A program made the position numbers and the translations under genes. This document shows, one piece after another, positions 57,401 through 64,000 of a stretch of DNA of 64,000 bases (positions within the stretch are counted from its first letter, which is position 1; each line of letters begins with the position of its first letter). The notes below the pieces were generated by a model, which saw only the letters and a list, made by a program, of their open reading frames with translations, did not search any database and was not told the DNA's origin. Source of the stretch: Antedon mediterranea (Eukaryota; Echinodermata; Crinoidea; Comatulida; Antedonidae); contig NC_092673.1 in the NCBI RefSeq assembly GCF_964355755.1, forward strand, positions 35,409,648-35,473,647, in the 5' to 3' direction.

Positions 57401-60400
57401 TATAATATGAAAGTTAAATGATTGCAGCTTAGAGTAGCATCTTGTAATACCTCGCTCAAATTCATCAGGTTATAGCCTATTAAAATAGGGCCTTTTTGCA
57501 GTATTTTGATATGGTACGTATCCTATCATATAAATGTAGGTTAACTTATTTTACATACTCATTTGGAAACATACAATATATACCTGTATGTACACATACA
57601 ATATTATTACCTGTATGTACACATACAATATGTACCTGTATGTACACATACAATATATACCTGTATGTTACACATACAATATATACCTGTATGTAGACAT
57701 ACAATATATACCTGTATGTTACACATACAATATATACCTGTATGTACACATACAATATATACCTGTATGTACACATACAATATATACCTGTATGTAACAC
57801 ATACAATATATACATGTATGCAGTTAATAGGTGGTGCAGTTAATAGGTGGTGGAGTTTAATAGGTGGTGGAGTTTAATAGGTGGTGCAGTTTAATAGGTG
57901 GTGCAGTTTAATAGGTGGTGCAGTTTAATAGGTGGTGCAGTTTAATAGGTGGTGCAGGTAATAGGTGGTGCAGTTTAATAGGTGGTGCAGTTTAATAGGT
58001 GGTGCAGTTTAATAGGTGGTGCAGTTTAATAGGTGGTGCAGGTAATAGGTGGTGCAGGTAATAGGTGGTGCAGTTTAATAGGTGGTGCAGTTTAATAGGT
58101 GGTGCAGGTAATAGGTGGTGCAGGTAATAGGTGGTGCAGGTAATAGGTGGTGCAGTTTAATAGGTGGTGCAGTTTAGTAGGTGGTGCAGGTAATAGGTGG
58201 TGCAGTTTAATAGGTGGTGCAGTTTAATAGGTGGTGCAGTTAATAGGTGGTCACGGTGCAGGTAATAGGTGGTGCAGTTTAATAGGTGGTGCAGTTTAAT
58301 AGGTGGTGCAGTTTAATAGGTGGTGCAGGTAATAGGTGGTGCAGTTTAATAGGTGGTGCAGTTTAATAGGTGGTGCAGTTTAATAGGTGGTGCAGTTAAT
58401 AGGTGGTGCAGTTTAATAGGTGGTGCAGTTTAATAGGTGGTGCAGTTTAATAGGTGGTGCAGTTTAATAGGTGGTGCAGTTTAATAGGTGGTGCAGTTTA
58501 ATAGGTGGTGCAGGTAATAGGTGGTGCAGTTTAATAGGTGGTGCAGGTAATAGGTGGTGCAGGTAATAGGTGGTGCAGTTAAATAGGTGGTGCAGTTTAA
58601 TAGGTGGTGCAGTTTAATAGGTGGTGCAGTTTAATAGGTGGTGCAGTTTAATAGGTGGTGCAGTTTAATAGGTGGTGCAGTTTAATAGGTGGTGCAGTTT
58701 AATAGGTGGTGCAGTAAACATTGTGTTAATCGCTAATTTTGACACAGTCCCTTGGTTTTGATAAAAAGAAATTTTCTATATTTCAGTATTAATTATATGG
58801 TTTAGTAAATTGTTGATATTATTATTAATTAACACTTCTTAAAGTCCCATAACAGAATTATTATTGCTTTTTTTTCATGCAAACGGAGCGCGTACATTTT
58901 CTCATAATACGGCATAGATGCCTCGACGCATATTTTCACATCTTCTTGTAGATCAGCTCGGTCTGCTGGTGGATTTGATTTGTAAAAACTCTGACTTGCA
59001 AAAGCATTGTTATAGTATCCACTTAATTGGTTTCCTTTCATAAAATGTTTAGAAAACTTCCATTTCTGTACAACACTATCTCCTGCATTCCAACTCAACA
59101 GTTCGTCTTTATACTGAATTCCTGTCCGCTTGCAAAACTCTCTTAAGATGAATTCTGGATTTTCCAAAAGATCATCAGAATCTATGATTACTGGGTTTGG
59201 CTCGATTCCAGTTTTTACAAGATGCTCGTAGAGTTGGAAACTTTCTCCAAAAAAATACTTTTCTGAAGTGAGATTGTTATTGTTTTCCAACGGATATTCA
59301 CATTCGTGTACCTTTCCCACTTTTTCTAACACTTTTTTCCAAGATAAGAAAACCTTTACAGGGTTACGAATCAAAAATGCATGGCGGTAACCTTCTGGCA
59401 ACATGTGCAGCTTCCACGCGATACCGTATGCCATATCTTTGACAAACACAACTTTCTTGTCTGGATATTCTGCCATCAACACATTCTCTTTTATGGACTT
59501 GTATGTTGCCTTGTCTGTTTCCCAACCAGCATCAAATCCTAAGTCAACCTGACTTGTTTTAGCCATAATTTTCACTTGATTTTTTGCAAGTGATGGCTGG
59601 AACATCTCTGGTCCACGGATGAACGCGGACACGTACGGCTCATTTATGATCTGAACGTCGTCAAGGTTACTCATGCATTTTGCAAACGCAGTAGACACTG
59701 TACGAGGAACGCACCAAAGAATAACACGAACTTGCTTATCATCAGCCATGTTGTATATTAAATAGAATAAACCAGTGCATGTAGTAGTCTATAGCTCAGG
59801 GTATAAGATGCTGGTAGGTCTTACTTATATTAAAACATATGCTGATGTACCATTAATTTTAATGACTGCTTTTGTTATGTTTTTAAATATCAGTGAATAG
59901 AGTATGTGTATATACTGTAAATTTTAAATACTTTTTAAAAATAAGAAAGGTCAACCTTCAAGAATAATAATAAAAAATAAATTTTACGTAATAAAAATTA
60001 CTTTAAGAGCAAGTGAGTGGCCATGCCCATTAAGCAGTATGGTTTAAAAAAAGGTACGCCCAACTAAGTGATAAGTCAAATGAGTGGGCCAGTCAATCAA
60101 GCGGTGCAATAAACAAGCGGTGCATTAAACAAGCGGTATGATGAAAAAGCGGTTCTCCCAACTAAATGACAAGTCAAATGAGTGGGCCAGTCAATCAAGT
60201 GGTGCAAACAAATAAGTGGTACAGTTTAATAGGTGGTGCAGTCTAGCACCACTTCCAAAGCGCCATACAGAAGGTGGCGCAGTCTAGCACCACTTCCAAT
60301 GCGCCATAAGTGGTACAGTTTAATAGGTGGCGCAGTCTAGCACCACTTCCAAAGCGCCATACAGAAGGTGGCGCAGTCTAGCACCACTTCCAAAGCGCCA

Positions 60401-63400
60401 TAAGTGGTGCAGTTTAATAGGTGGCGCAGTCTAGCACCACTTCCAAAGCGCCATACAGAAGGTGGCGCAGTCTAGCACCACTTCCAAAGCGCCATAAGTG
60501 GTGCAGTTTAATAGGTGGCGCAGTCTAGCACCACTTCCAAAGCGCCATACAGAAACCTTGAAAGTATTAGTGCTGGTTTTTATTATTCACAGTAATCATA
60601 AACCATTCATTTTAATTTTCCACATTCTCTTTTTTAATACAATATTTATTTTCTTTTCCCTTTGTCCTATCTATAGTATTTTTGTTCTATTTTCCATTTC
60701 TATTTCATTTAATGTCAATCAGTTATACAACCTTTACAATCATTTAATTGTTAATTACATTGTGTTATTGTTTATTTTGTAGGGTTTTCCTGATCATATG
60801 AATTTAGCAGTTGAGTTGAAATCTCCTTCTGACCGAGGCACTATGAACCAACTTAGGCAGCAGAACAGACAACTTACAAATGTATGTTGATTAATTATTT
60901 TTGGTTATTGTTAAACATGAACATGTTTAACGCTAAAATTGGTATGAGTAGAAAGCTATCTAGAATGCATACTTAACTTGTTTTATTCTGATTGATTAAT
61001 TGAATTTGATATTCTTTCATACAAGTGTCTTAACAGTTGATGAATTCTAACTCTCTTATTATTAACGGCAAACATAATCATATGGTTTACAATCATTGAC
61101 TACTAGAATGACATGGCATAGTATAAAACCAGTATCATTTTGATTGAGCATCCAGTATTAGCAAAATAATTAACATTGTGTTAGTAATTCAACTTTGACA
61201 CAGTCCCTAAATGTTCTATATATCAGTATTAATGATATGGTTTAGTAAATTATTGATTATACTATTATTATTATTAATTATTACTTTTTAAAGTCCCATA
61301 ACAGAATTATTATTGCTTTTTTTCATGCAAACGGAGCGCGTACATTTTCTCATAATACGGCATAGATGCGTCGACACATATTTTCACATCTTCTGGTAGA
61401 TCAGCTCGGTCTGCTGGTGGATTAGACTTGTAATAACTCTGACTTGCAAAAGCATCTTCATAATAACCACATAACTTGTTGCCTTGCATAAACATTTCCG
61501 AAAACTTCCATTTCTGTACAACACTATCTCCTGCATTCCAACTCAACAGTTCGTCTTTATACTGAATTCCTGTCCGCTTGCAAAACTCTCTTAAGATGAA
61601 TTCTGGTGTTTCCAAAAGATCATCAGAATCTATGATTACTGGGTTTGGCTCGATTCCAGTTTTTACAAGATGCTCGTAGAGTTGAAAACTTTCTCCAAAA
61701 AAATACTTTTCTGAAGTGAGATTGTTATTGTTTTCCAACAGATATTCACATTCATATACCTTTCCCAATTTTTCTAACACTTTTTTCCAAGATAAGAAAA
61801 CCTTTACAGGGTTACGAATCAAAAATGCATGGCGGTAACCTTCTGGCAGCATGTGCAGCTTCCAAGCAATACCGTATGCCATATCTTTGACAAACACAAC
61901 TTTCTTGTCTGGATATTCTGCCATCAACACATTCTCTTTTATGTACTTGTATGTTGCCTTGGTTGTTTCCCAGCCAGCGCCAGTTCCCAAGTCAACCTGA
62001 CTTGTTATAGCTATCATTTTCTCCTGGTTTTTTGCAAAAACTTCTGATGGCTGGAACATCTCTGGTCCAAAGATGAACGCGGAAGCGTACGGCTCATTTA
62101 TGATCTGCATGGCGTCAAGGTTACTCATGCTTTTTTCAAACGCAGTAGACACTGTACGAGGAACGCACCAAAGAATAACACGAACTTGCTTATCATCAGC
62201 CATGTTGCATCTATAACATATAGAATAAAACAGTGCCAGCTCTAGGTATAAGATGCTGGTACTGTAGGTCTTCTTAACATTAATAACATTAAATTTAATG
62301 TGCTGCTTTTCTGATAATTTTAATCAATATAATTTTTTAATATATATAATTTAATTGTATCAGTGCATGTGATGTTGAAACATACAAGTAATGTAACCAG
62401 CAATACAGCAAAGTGATACTATTTCCGTATTTTTTAAGAATAAAAACGACATCAGAGTTGGTTTTTCTTTTAAATATACCATTTATGTTAATCACTTATA
62501 TGAAAGATAAAATAAACTATGCTATACATTTTTTTTCATTTAAATAACTTTTTTTCGATCCAATTTTGAATTGTGAATAATTACTACAGTATTTTAATTA
62601 TTATTCCAGGGGGACATTACAAAAGCAATATGTTGTTGCGAATGTTGTTGACAGTAATTTTGTGTTGTTACATTGATTTTATGATCTGCGACTCTACACT
62701 AACAACATATATACAAGATTACAAATGACACCAAGAGTAAAAGTTTCACACTATCAAATCTGTCACTGTGTGATCTCCTTCTGTCGAAATACAAACATAT
62801 CGGTTGAATAATTAATGTAGGCCTTAGGAAATATTAAAGATCTGTGCTTGTTTCTGTCTCTTCTGCCATGTAAAATTAAATTCACCTTGGAGATATGTTC
62901 TTCTTAACAGGAAATTAAATGCCCTGTATTTTGTTGTCACAGTTTCGGTATTAGTCCATTACAAAGCATGTCTTGGACTATTACAGAACTTTTTAACAAA
63001 TTCAAATTATAAGCCAAAAGAACTTGAAATGAATATTTAGTATTTTTAGTAATATTTTTCAATTAAATCTAACACTCAGAAAACCATTTCCATTTCTTTA
63101 TTATTCAAAATTAAAATACATTTAAAAATAGTAAAAAACCCAAATAAAGTCTTTGGAAGCAATTAAATCACTCTCGCTCTCAGATCTGCTTATCCACCTT
63201 AAAAATAAAGAACAAATAAAATATTTAATAAATGATACAAATATAAGTTGTAATTAGAATAATAAAGATTTTAGATTATAGTCATTTAAATAACAGAATC
63301 TTAAATTAATAATTTTGATATTTAGAAACAAGCAACTGTATCTGCTCATTCAATTTTTTCATTTTAATTTAAATAAATTACTGTTTATACTTATTTATAA

Positions 63401-63563
63401 AGAACATTTATTATTGAATATATTTAATTTATTCCAGGAGGTATCACAGAAGAGTGAAATGATCACAAAACTCAATCAAGAGAAATCAGCATTAATACGC
63501 GAATTATTTGAAGCACGAGGGCGATCTCAACAAAAGTTACCAACCAATACGACATTCCTTTGA
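28304..63563 (+). CDS. SAPCD2: SAPCD2, complete, 5 coding exons
   Basis: Coding exons 28304-29024, 44332-44444, 56976-57221, 60783-60881 and 63438-63563 splice in perfect phase (1, 0, 0, 0) to 1305 bases, 434 residues and a stop. Identity rests on the N-terminal domain and on the C-terminal blocks LKRMKAIEQERDILIQGLEV and SEMITKLNQEKSALIRELFE, both characteristic of SAPCD2. The C-terminus TTFL has the form of a class I PDZ ligand; the human protein ends similarly (STFI, from memory). The introns are large (15.3, 12.5, 3.6 and 2.6 kb) and carry retrotransposons, arrays and two antisense genes. The second half is coiled coil. Expression and the 5' UTR are not determined. Confidence 0.9.
29960..30180. 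repeat. 48-bp AT-rich repeat, about 4 copies
   Basis: Unit with TTATCTTTGTATAGTTTATA and GTAGTATTATAGTACTC, 48 bp, in SAPCD2 intron 1. Confidence 0.9.
30427..30546. repeat. 37-bp minisatellite, left part (3+ copies)
   Basis: Unit AACAAGAGGCTGTGTAATGT plus 17 more bases. It is interrupted inside a unit, after AAGAGGCTGT at 30546, by the element described next, and resumes at 33674. Confidence 0.95.
30547..33673. mobile_element. 3.1-kb foldback element with about 770-bp inverted repeats
   Basis: The left arm (30547 to about 31342) and the right arm (about 32900-33673) are inverted copies. The ends read TAGTACAGGCTATAT and, inverted, TAGTAGAGGCTATAT. The element splits a 37-bp minisatellite unit and is flanked by TGT (30544-30546 and 33674-33676), a 3-bp target duplication; removing the element and one TGT restores the unit exactly. 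The arms contain AAAGGTCAGTGACCTTT palindromes. The centre holds a broken reverse transcriptase and three diverged ~190-bp repeats (32390-32985). No transposase is seen, so the superfamily is unassigned. Confidence 0.8.
31354..32432 (+). pseudogene. Broken non-LTR (CR1/L2-type) reverse transcriptase
   Basis: The reverse transcriptase is readable in three frames, in the right order: an N-terminal part with LGLVTLILKTP, LSKILEK and LFDPLQSAYRKRHSTESA; then LKCGVPQGSILGPVLFLVY and the catalytic VYADDTSA; then the thumb-like end RYIGVVFD and ITSRLDYCNAILFGLPNKEL. Stops (near 31780 and 32050) and frameshifts separate the parts. The endonuclease, N-terminal region and 3' UTR are absent. It lies inside the foldback element, so it is either captured sequence or a nested insertion. 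Confidence 0.85.
33674..34035. repeat. 37-bp minisatellite, right part (about 10 copies)
   Basis: Same unit as at 30427-30546, near-identical between copies, and ends at ...TTTACTACTGT, followed by unrelated sequence. Confidence 0.95.
34036..38430. other. SAPCD2 intron 1, mostly unannotated
   Basis: No exon recognised. An (ATTCA)n run at 35228-35252 is followed by ACTTTATTTCAGACAAAC, a typical non-LTR 3' end in reverse. A GC-richer, non-repetitive block at about 35850-35980 could be a conserved non-coding element, but that cannot be judged from one sequence. Confidence 0.4.
38508..39504. repeat. 32-bp minisatellite, 31 copies
   Basis: Unit GTGTTAAAACACATATTGCA plus GCTTGTCTGTTA, exactly 32 bp. 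Copies differ only at one site (ATATT or ATAAT): 13 of the 31 have ATAAT (units 1, 6, 13, 16, 18, 19, 21, 22, 24, 26, 27, 30, 31). There are no spacers, so it is not a CRISPR array. Confidence 0.97.
39505..41217. other. SAPCD2 intron 1, no gene seen
   Basis: AT-rich, with only short chance frames. A T-arm-like string (CAGGGTTCAAATCCTTG) at about 40228 is the one suggestive RNA-gene relic; see rejected items. Confidence 0.4.
41218..41513. repeat. 148-bp tandem duplication
   Basis: CACACTCAGTACTTCCCTGA starts at 41218 and again at 41366; the two 148-bp copies are nearly identical. Confidence 0.92.
41735..42546. mobile_element. PIF/Harbinger-like element, non-autonomous
   Basis: The left end GGGCCTGTTTCTGCTGCAAC mirrors the right end (inverted: GGCCCTGTTTCTGCTGCCAAC less one base). 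Subterminal copies of the GTTTCTGCTG word recur (about 41823, 42352, 42458) along with many ATACGGTAT/ATACCGTAT words. The interior encodes a Myb/SANT-like fragment. PIF/Harbinger elements often begin GGG/GGC-CTGTTT and encode a Myb-like protein. No clean 3-bp target duplication was found and no transposase is present. Confidence 0.6.
42008..42208 (-). pseudogene. Myb/SANT-like DNA-binding fragment of Harbinger type
   Basis: 66 codons. The segment YKDISKKIKQEYGIDLSPKQ then VNSKLKSLRKQYNIAK resembles helices 2-3 of the Myb/SANT-like (trihelix-type) domain, including the K-x-K-x-L-x-K-x-Y pattern. The first helix and its tryptophan are missing, so it is a partial relic, probably an exon of the accessory Myb-like protein of a Harbinger transposon. 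Confidence 0.5.
42547..43650. other. SAPCD2 intron 1, no gene seen
   Basis: Unremarkable AT-rich sequence with no supportable feature. Confidence 0.4.
43655..43960. repeat. 43-bp minisatellite, about 7 copies
   Basis: Unit TATGGGCCAGAATATTAAAT followed by ACTGTAGCCAGCCTCC and CTGCAC. It lies 370 bp before SAPCD2 exon 2. Confidence 0.93.
44332..44444 (+). CDS. SAPCD2: SAPCD2 exon 2
   Basis: The acceptor is ctctatag (ending 44331) and the donor aacatg|gtaact. It joins in phase 1 to give AKDVLHGSNGQGMITRSKVS and ends SSGIDYNM, phase 0. Basic and Ser-rich, probably disordered. Conservation is weaker than in the other exons, but the phase fits on both sides. Confidence 0.75.
44494..46790 (-). 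mobile_element. 5'-truncated non-LTR retrotransposon, antisense in SAPCD2 intron
   Basis: Minus-strand element ending in a long poly(A) (plus-strand poly-T at 44495-44521). It has a 0.5-kb 3' UTR with an internal ~190-bp duplication (about 44640-44838 and 44838-44995) and a reverse transcriptase frame open from about 46780 to 44996. The 5' end stops abruptly at a GATA-rich string (about 46775-46790), typical of 5' truncation. The poly-T begins 50 bp after the exon 2 donor. Confidence 0.85.
44996..46504 (-). CDS. Non-LTR retrotransposon reverse transcriptase (partial ORF2)
   Basis: 502 codons from the first ATG; the frame is open for about 90 more codons upstream (LWRSLRNKVKYEINKAKEKH...), so the true start is lost to 5' truncation. 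RT landmarks in order: IWKSLNKLNSNKSGHPDDIP, ASIVPVPKV, LRPISLTKILGRVFE, TVDFTTAFDRINH, CGVPQGTKLGPSIFTVMVND, the catalytic FVDDLTLGE, PKPSKCHVI, MKLLGLELQ, and a C-terminal IRPLTEYACVVWHSS with RLQKRACKIILG. This is the CR1/Jockey-like superclade; I do not assign a clade. It lacks the endonuclease and ORF1. The absence of stops suggests a recent insertion. Confidence 0.9.
   Translation of the reverse strand: METLPSYLPTKPPPKIYHGEIWKSLNKLNSNKSGHPDDIPVKLIKLFSFEIAQPLFLIFNTCLNEGVFPTVWKTASIVPVPKVKKPTMVGQLRPISLTKILGRVFESFLAGWLKTDFEPVLDCKQYGNVRGTSTTHYLVDMLNTVISNIDVPGTYATLCTVDFTTAFDRINHNVAISKMIESGVRPSIIPTISSFLMNRTQCVKFKGHCSGLRTITCGVPQGTKLGPSIFTVMVNDAGNTTDNRWKFVDDLTLGEIINIKNNSTSSELQSHLDSLSCWCNQNDMLPKPSKCHVININFMKSQINYPQFTISGEKIDTVHSMKLLGLELQDNLGWDIQIKSIISRASRRMFLLYALRGYSAPIGDMLSIYQLYIRPLTEYACVVWHSSITKHQTNEIERLQKRACKIILGQDYESYDTALTQLKITSLAERREKLTLKFGEGILKSERHRNMLPAERPNISRLRNPNRFTLPKIKTNRYKNSTIPYIINKLNFSCEKLNLKNI
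47410..48560. repeat. Compound minisatellite (81-, 24- and 40-bp regimes)
   Basis: The core ACCAGTTCTACCTACTTTAT runs through all of it. 47490-47930 has 81-bp units, 47950-48160 has 24-bp units, and 48151-48545 has 40-bp units with an added AACCTTTTAGCTGTT. In the last part CTACCTAC and CTATCTAC mostly alternate, an 80-bp dimer. The frames read from it are artefacts. Confidence 0.92.
48561..51355. other. SAPCD2 intron 2, no gene seen
   Basis: AT-rich. Two distant copies of a GGGAACCC(T)-AAAG phrase (about 49302 and 49553) and a (GAT)n patch at about 50240 are the only structures noted. Confidence 0.4.
51358..51535. repeat. 23-24-bp minisatellite (ATTTCTCTATGGTCCT)
   Basis: About seven copies of ATTTCTCTATGGTCCTANG with small differences. 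Confidence 0.9.
51568..52494. mobile_element. MITE-like element with GGTCCGG subterminal repeats
   Basis: The ends ATAGGCCTGTCACG (51568-51581) and its exact inverse (52481-52494) give 14-bp inverted termini. Both subterminal regions are packed with AAAATCGGTCCGG-like words in direct and inverse orientation (51595-51685 and 52313-52475), forming GC-rich hairpins in otherwise AT-rich sequence. The interior is non-coding. The terminus and subterminal motif density suggest a hAT-like non-autonomous transposon, but no clear 8-bp duplication is seen. Confidence 0.7.
52495..54850. other. SAPCD2 intron 2, no gene seen
   Basis: Contains three diverged copies of an ATGACAATGTCCCTTTAAAA phrase (about 54068, 54187 and 54285) and a (TA)n tract at 54395-54423. 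No exon recognised. Confidence 0.4.
54870..55170. repeat. Diverged ~165-bp tandem duplication
   Basis: CTCAATGTTTCACGTTATGA (54888) recurs as CTCAATGTTTCATGTTATGA (about 55052), and CATAATATCATTTGTATCA recurs near 54990 and 55135. Confidence 0.75.
55678..56080. mobile_element. Second CTCTGTCTAC MITE, split by a retrotransposon end
   Basis: Same family as 4525-4710. The left terminus AGCTCTGTCTACA (55681-55693) is cut; the remainder resumes at 55925 (TACACTATCAAAC) and ends in GATAGTGTAGACAGAGCTTT (about 56060-56079). Confidence 0.8.
55694..55924 (+). mobile_element. Non-LTR retrotransposon 3' end nested in a MITE
   Basis: 231 bp with GGGACCACATTGGAATTAAG, a phrase typical of CR1/L2-like 3' ends, and a tail AATAAATGAAAGAAAGAAA. 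It is flanked by TACA (55690-55693 and 55925-55928); deleting the insert and one TACA restores the MITE terminus GTCTACACTATCAAAC. Confidence 0.75.
56976..57221 (+). CDS. SAPCD2: SAPCD2 exon 3 (coiled-coil block)
   Basis: 82 codons in phase 0, LKRMKAIEQERDILIQGLEV then IERTKEWYQKELNLISRQMK, ending LVQSSEM. The LKRMK(x)EQE(R/K)D(x)LxQGLE signature is specific to SAPCD2 proteins. The acceptor is tttttacag and the donor gaaatg|gtacag. Confidence 0.93.
57565..57822. repeat. 24-25-bp minisatellite (ACATACAATATATACCTGT)
   Basis: About ten copies of ACATACAATATATACCTGTA followed by TGTAC or TGTTAC. They lie directly before the next array; the multi-frame reading is an artefact. Confidence 0.92.
57823..58715. 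repeat. 16-17-bp minisatellite (AATAGGTGGTGCAGTTT), about 53 copies
   Basis: Two length forms, AATAGGTGGTGCAGTTT (17) and AATAGGTGGTGCAGGT (16), are interspersed. The array ends 114 bp from the stop codon of the antisense sulfotransferase-like gene. A related motif (TTAATAGGTGG[CT]GCAG) recurs in the array at 60185-60556 on the gene's other side. Confidence 0.96.
58829..59749 (-). CDS. Sulfotransferase-like protein, copy 1 (306 aa), nested antisense
   Basis: An intronless frame in SAPCD2 intron 3, on the opposite strand. ILWCVPRTVSTAF (residues 10-22) has the form of the 5'-phosphosulfate-binding loop (P-R-x-x-S-T-A), and HAFLIRNPVKVFLSW (123-137) that of the 3'-phosphate-binding motif (R-x-P...S). 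The C-terminal MPYYEKMYALRL is typical of the uncharacterised sulfotransferase-family proteins often labelled branched-chain aminotransferase-like in databases. There is no signal peptide or membrane segment, so it is probably cytosolic. The acceptor substrate is unknown. It shares most residues with copy 2, and the flanks (3' about 110 bp, 5' about 80 bp) are also shared. Its A8 run near the C-terminus adds an alternative 10-residue tail (AIIILLWDFKKC). Confidence 0.85.
   Translation of the reverse strand: MADDKQVRVILWCVPRTVSTAFAKCMSNLDDVQIINEPYVSAFIRGPEMFQPSLAKNQVKIMAKTSQVDLGFDAGWETDKATYKSIKENVLMAEYPDKKVVFVKDMAYGIAWKLHMLPEGYRHAFLIRNPVKVFLSWKKVLEKVGKVHECEYPLENNNNLTSEKYFFGESFQLYEHLVKTGIEPNPVIIDSDDLLENPEFILREFCKRTGIQYKDELLSWNAGDSVVQKWKFSKHFMKGNQLSGYYNNAFASQSFYKSNPPADRADLQEDVKICVEASMPYYEKMYALRLHEKKAIIILLWDFKKC
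59750..60184. other. Upstream flank of sulfotransferase-like copy 1
   Basis: 59750-59830 matches the 5' flank of copy 2 (GGTATAAGATGCTGGTA in both). The stretch at 60000-60180 contains AAGCGG and GAGTGGGCCAGTCAATCAAG phrases that recur twice and grade into the next array. Confidence 0.6.
60185..60556. repeat. 94-bp minisatellite with internal hairpin, about 3.6 copies
   Basis: The unit carries GTGGTGCAGTTTAATAGGTGG, then GCGCAGTCTAGCACCACTTC and CAAAGCGCCAT, with the last part doubled inside each unit. AAGTGGTGC and GCACCACTT form a 9-bp stem in each unit. The array ends 227 bp before SAPCD2 exon 4. Confidence 0.9.
60783..60881 (+). CDS. SAPCD2: SAPCD2 exon 4
   Basis: 33 codons in phase 0, GFPDHMNLAVELKSPSDRGT then MNQLRQQNRQLTN. 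The acceptor is attttgtag and the donor acaaat|gtatgt. QLRQQNRQLT matches the SAPCD2 LKEQNRLLTQE helix. It lies exactly between the two antisense sulfotransferase-like genes. Confidence 0.9.
61310..62203 (-). CDS. Sulfotransferase-like protein, copy 2 (297 aa), nested antisense
   Basis: Intronless, in SAPCD2 intron 4. The same N-terminus (MADDKQVRVILWCVPRTVST) and binding motifs as copy 1 are present: P-R-x-x-S-T-A at residues 15-21 and RNPVKVFLSW at 130-139. It differs mainly at scattered residues in the first 70 positions and around residues 235-255. It has two extra residues (EVF for L) near residue 54, and an A7 run that gives the stop LHEKKQ. The C-terminal difference from copy 1 is thus a single-base length change. 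Intact and probably functional. The acceptor substrate is unknown. Confidence 0.85.
   Translation of the reverse strand: MADDKQVRVILWCVPRTVSTAFEKSMSNLDAMQIINEPYASAFIFGPEMFQPSEVFAKNQEKMIAITSQVDLGTGAGWETTKATYKYIKENVLMAEYPDKKVVFVKDMAYGIAWKLHMLPEGYRHAFLIRNPVKVFLSWKKVLEKLGKVYECEYLLENNNNLTSEKYFFGESFQLYEHLVKTGIEPNPVIIDSDDLLETPEFILREFCKRTGIQYKDELLSWNAGDSVVQKWKFSEMFMQGNKLCGYYEDAFASQSYYKSNPPADRADLPEDVKICVDASMPYYEKMYALRLHEKKQ
62280..63437. other. SAPCD2 intron 4, remaining part, no gene seen
   Basis: AT-rich sequence up to the final exon, with no supportable repeat or RNA gene. Confidence 0.4.
63438..63563 (+). CDS. SAPCD2: SAPCD2 terminal exon
   Basis: The acceptor is tattccag. Encodes EVSQKSEMITKLNQEKSALI then RELFEARGRSQQ and ends TNTTFL, stop TGA at 63561-63563. 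SER/MITxLxQEKSALIxxLFEAR is the strongest SAPCD2 signature in the window. The 3' UTR runs on to at least 64000; no AATAAA was noticed before the window edge. Confidence 0.95.
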   Translation, partial: EVSQKSEMITKLNQEKSALIRELFEARGRSQQKLPTNTTFL

Positions 63564-64000
63564 AATTGAACAAGAATAGAAGACGTGTTGTTTAGAGAAT
63601 GAGAACAAGAAAAGAATGAGTCATGACAGCTGAAACGCAATAATTGAGTTGTACTTGTTTTGTTTGAACTGAAGTATGCCCTCTATTACAGCAAGTCAAC
63701 CTCATAAAACGTGCAAGTAGCGTCTCCTGGAAAAGAAAGATTGTTATGTGAAGTCTATCCATTAATCTTGTCAAAGTGTCCAAGTAATTAGAATACTTGG
63801 TACAGTATCATTGCAGCAATGCAATATACAGTGTTTACATAGTTTGTACCGCTCACAGTTTAGTAGGTTGATCCTCATTTTTATGCTCTGTATTATTTGT
63901 ATGGCATTTAATGAAACAAATGTTTGTTGTATTTTATTGACAAGTGTAAATTTCCTGACAATTGGAAAGTTTCAAATGTCTTCAAAAAGTTATTGTCTTT
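63564..64000 (+). other. SAPCD2 3' UTR / downstream
   Basis: Non-coding sequence directly after the stop. The true UTR end is not visible. Confidence 0.5.

Noticed and set aside
57546-57877. Frames with YIPVCTHT-type repeats on both strands
   Set aside because: Artefact of the 24-25-bp minisatellite; open in several frames at once.

Overview
This is animal nuclear DNA. It is AT-rich, its genes are split by GT-AG introns, and it is packed with minisatellites and short transposon relics. The gene models, the echinoderm/hemichordate-like retrotransposons and SINEs and the sulfotransferase-like family fit an invertebrate deuterostome. An echinoderm (perhaps a feather star) is my best guess, but the species cannot be fixed from the sequence alone.

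Layout. (1) About 1.3-24.8 kb, + strand: the 3' three-quarters of an FKBP15 (WAFL) orthologue, at least 18 coding exons (919 residues in the window). It encodes a Q/P-rich linker, a long coiled coil, acidic Glu-rich stretches and a C-terminus with FAM21-like acidic LF motifs. The WH1-like and FKBP-like domains should lie upstream, outside the window. Its introns hold eleven or more tandem arrays, including a 3.06-kb array of about 113 copies of a 27-bp unit and a 0.95-kb array of 72-bp units. (2) 24.8-28.3 kb: intergenic, with the FKBP15 poly(A) signal, paired POU octamers, a composite 5S-rRNA/tRNA SINE, a DR5-type nuclear receptor element and interleaved inverted repeats. (3) 28.3-63.6 kb, + strand: a complete SAPCD2 (suppressor APC domain containing 2) gene in 5 coding exons (434 residues) with introns up to 15 kb. 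(4) Inside SAPCD2 introns: a 3.1-kb element with roughly 770-bp inverted repeats, inserted cleanly in a 37-bp minisatellite and carrying a broken CR1/L2-type reverse transcriptase; a nearly intact antisense non-LTR retrotransposon beside exon 2; a PIF/Harbinger-like element with a Myb/SANT remnant; several MITEs; and two intronless antisense sulfotransferase-like paralogues, one on each side of exon 4.

How the genes relate. FKBP15 proteins act at endosomes with actin/WASH machinery, and SAPCD2 acts in spindle orientation and polarity; no direct shared pathway is evident. The sulfotransferase-like pair looks like a local duplication nested in SAPCD2. The main interest lies in the nested genes, the minisatellite dynamics and the layered transposon insertions. 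I found no prokaryote-type system, CRISPR array or viral gene.
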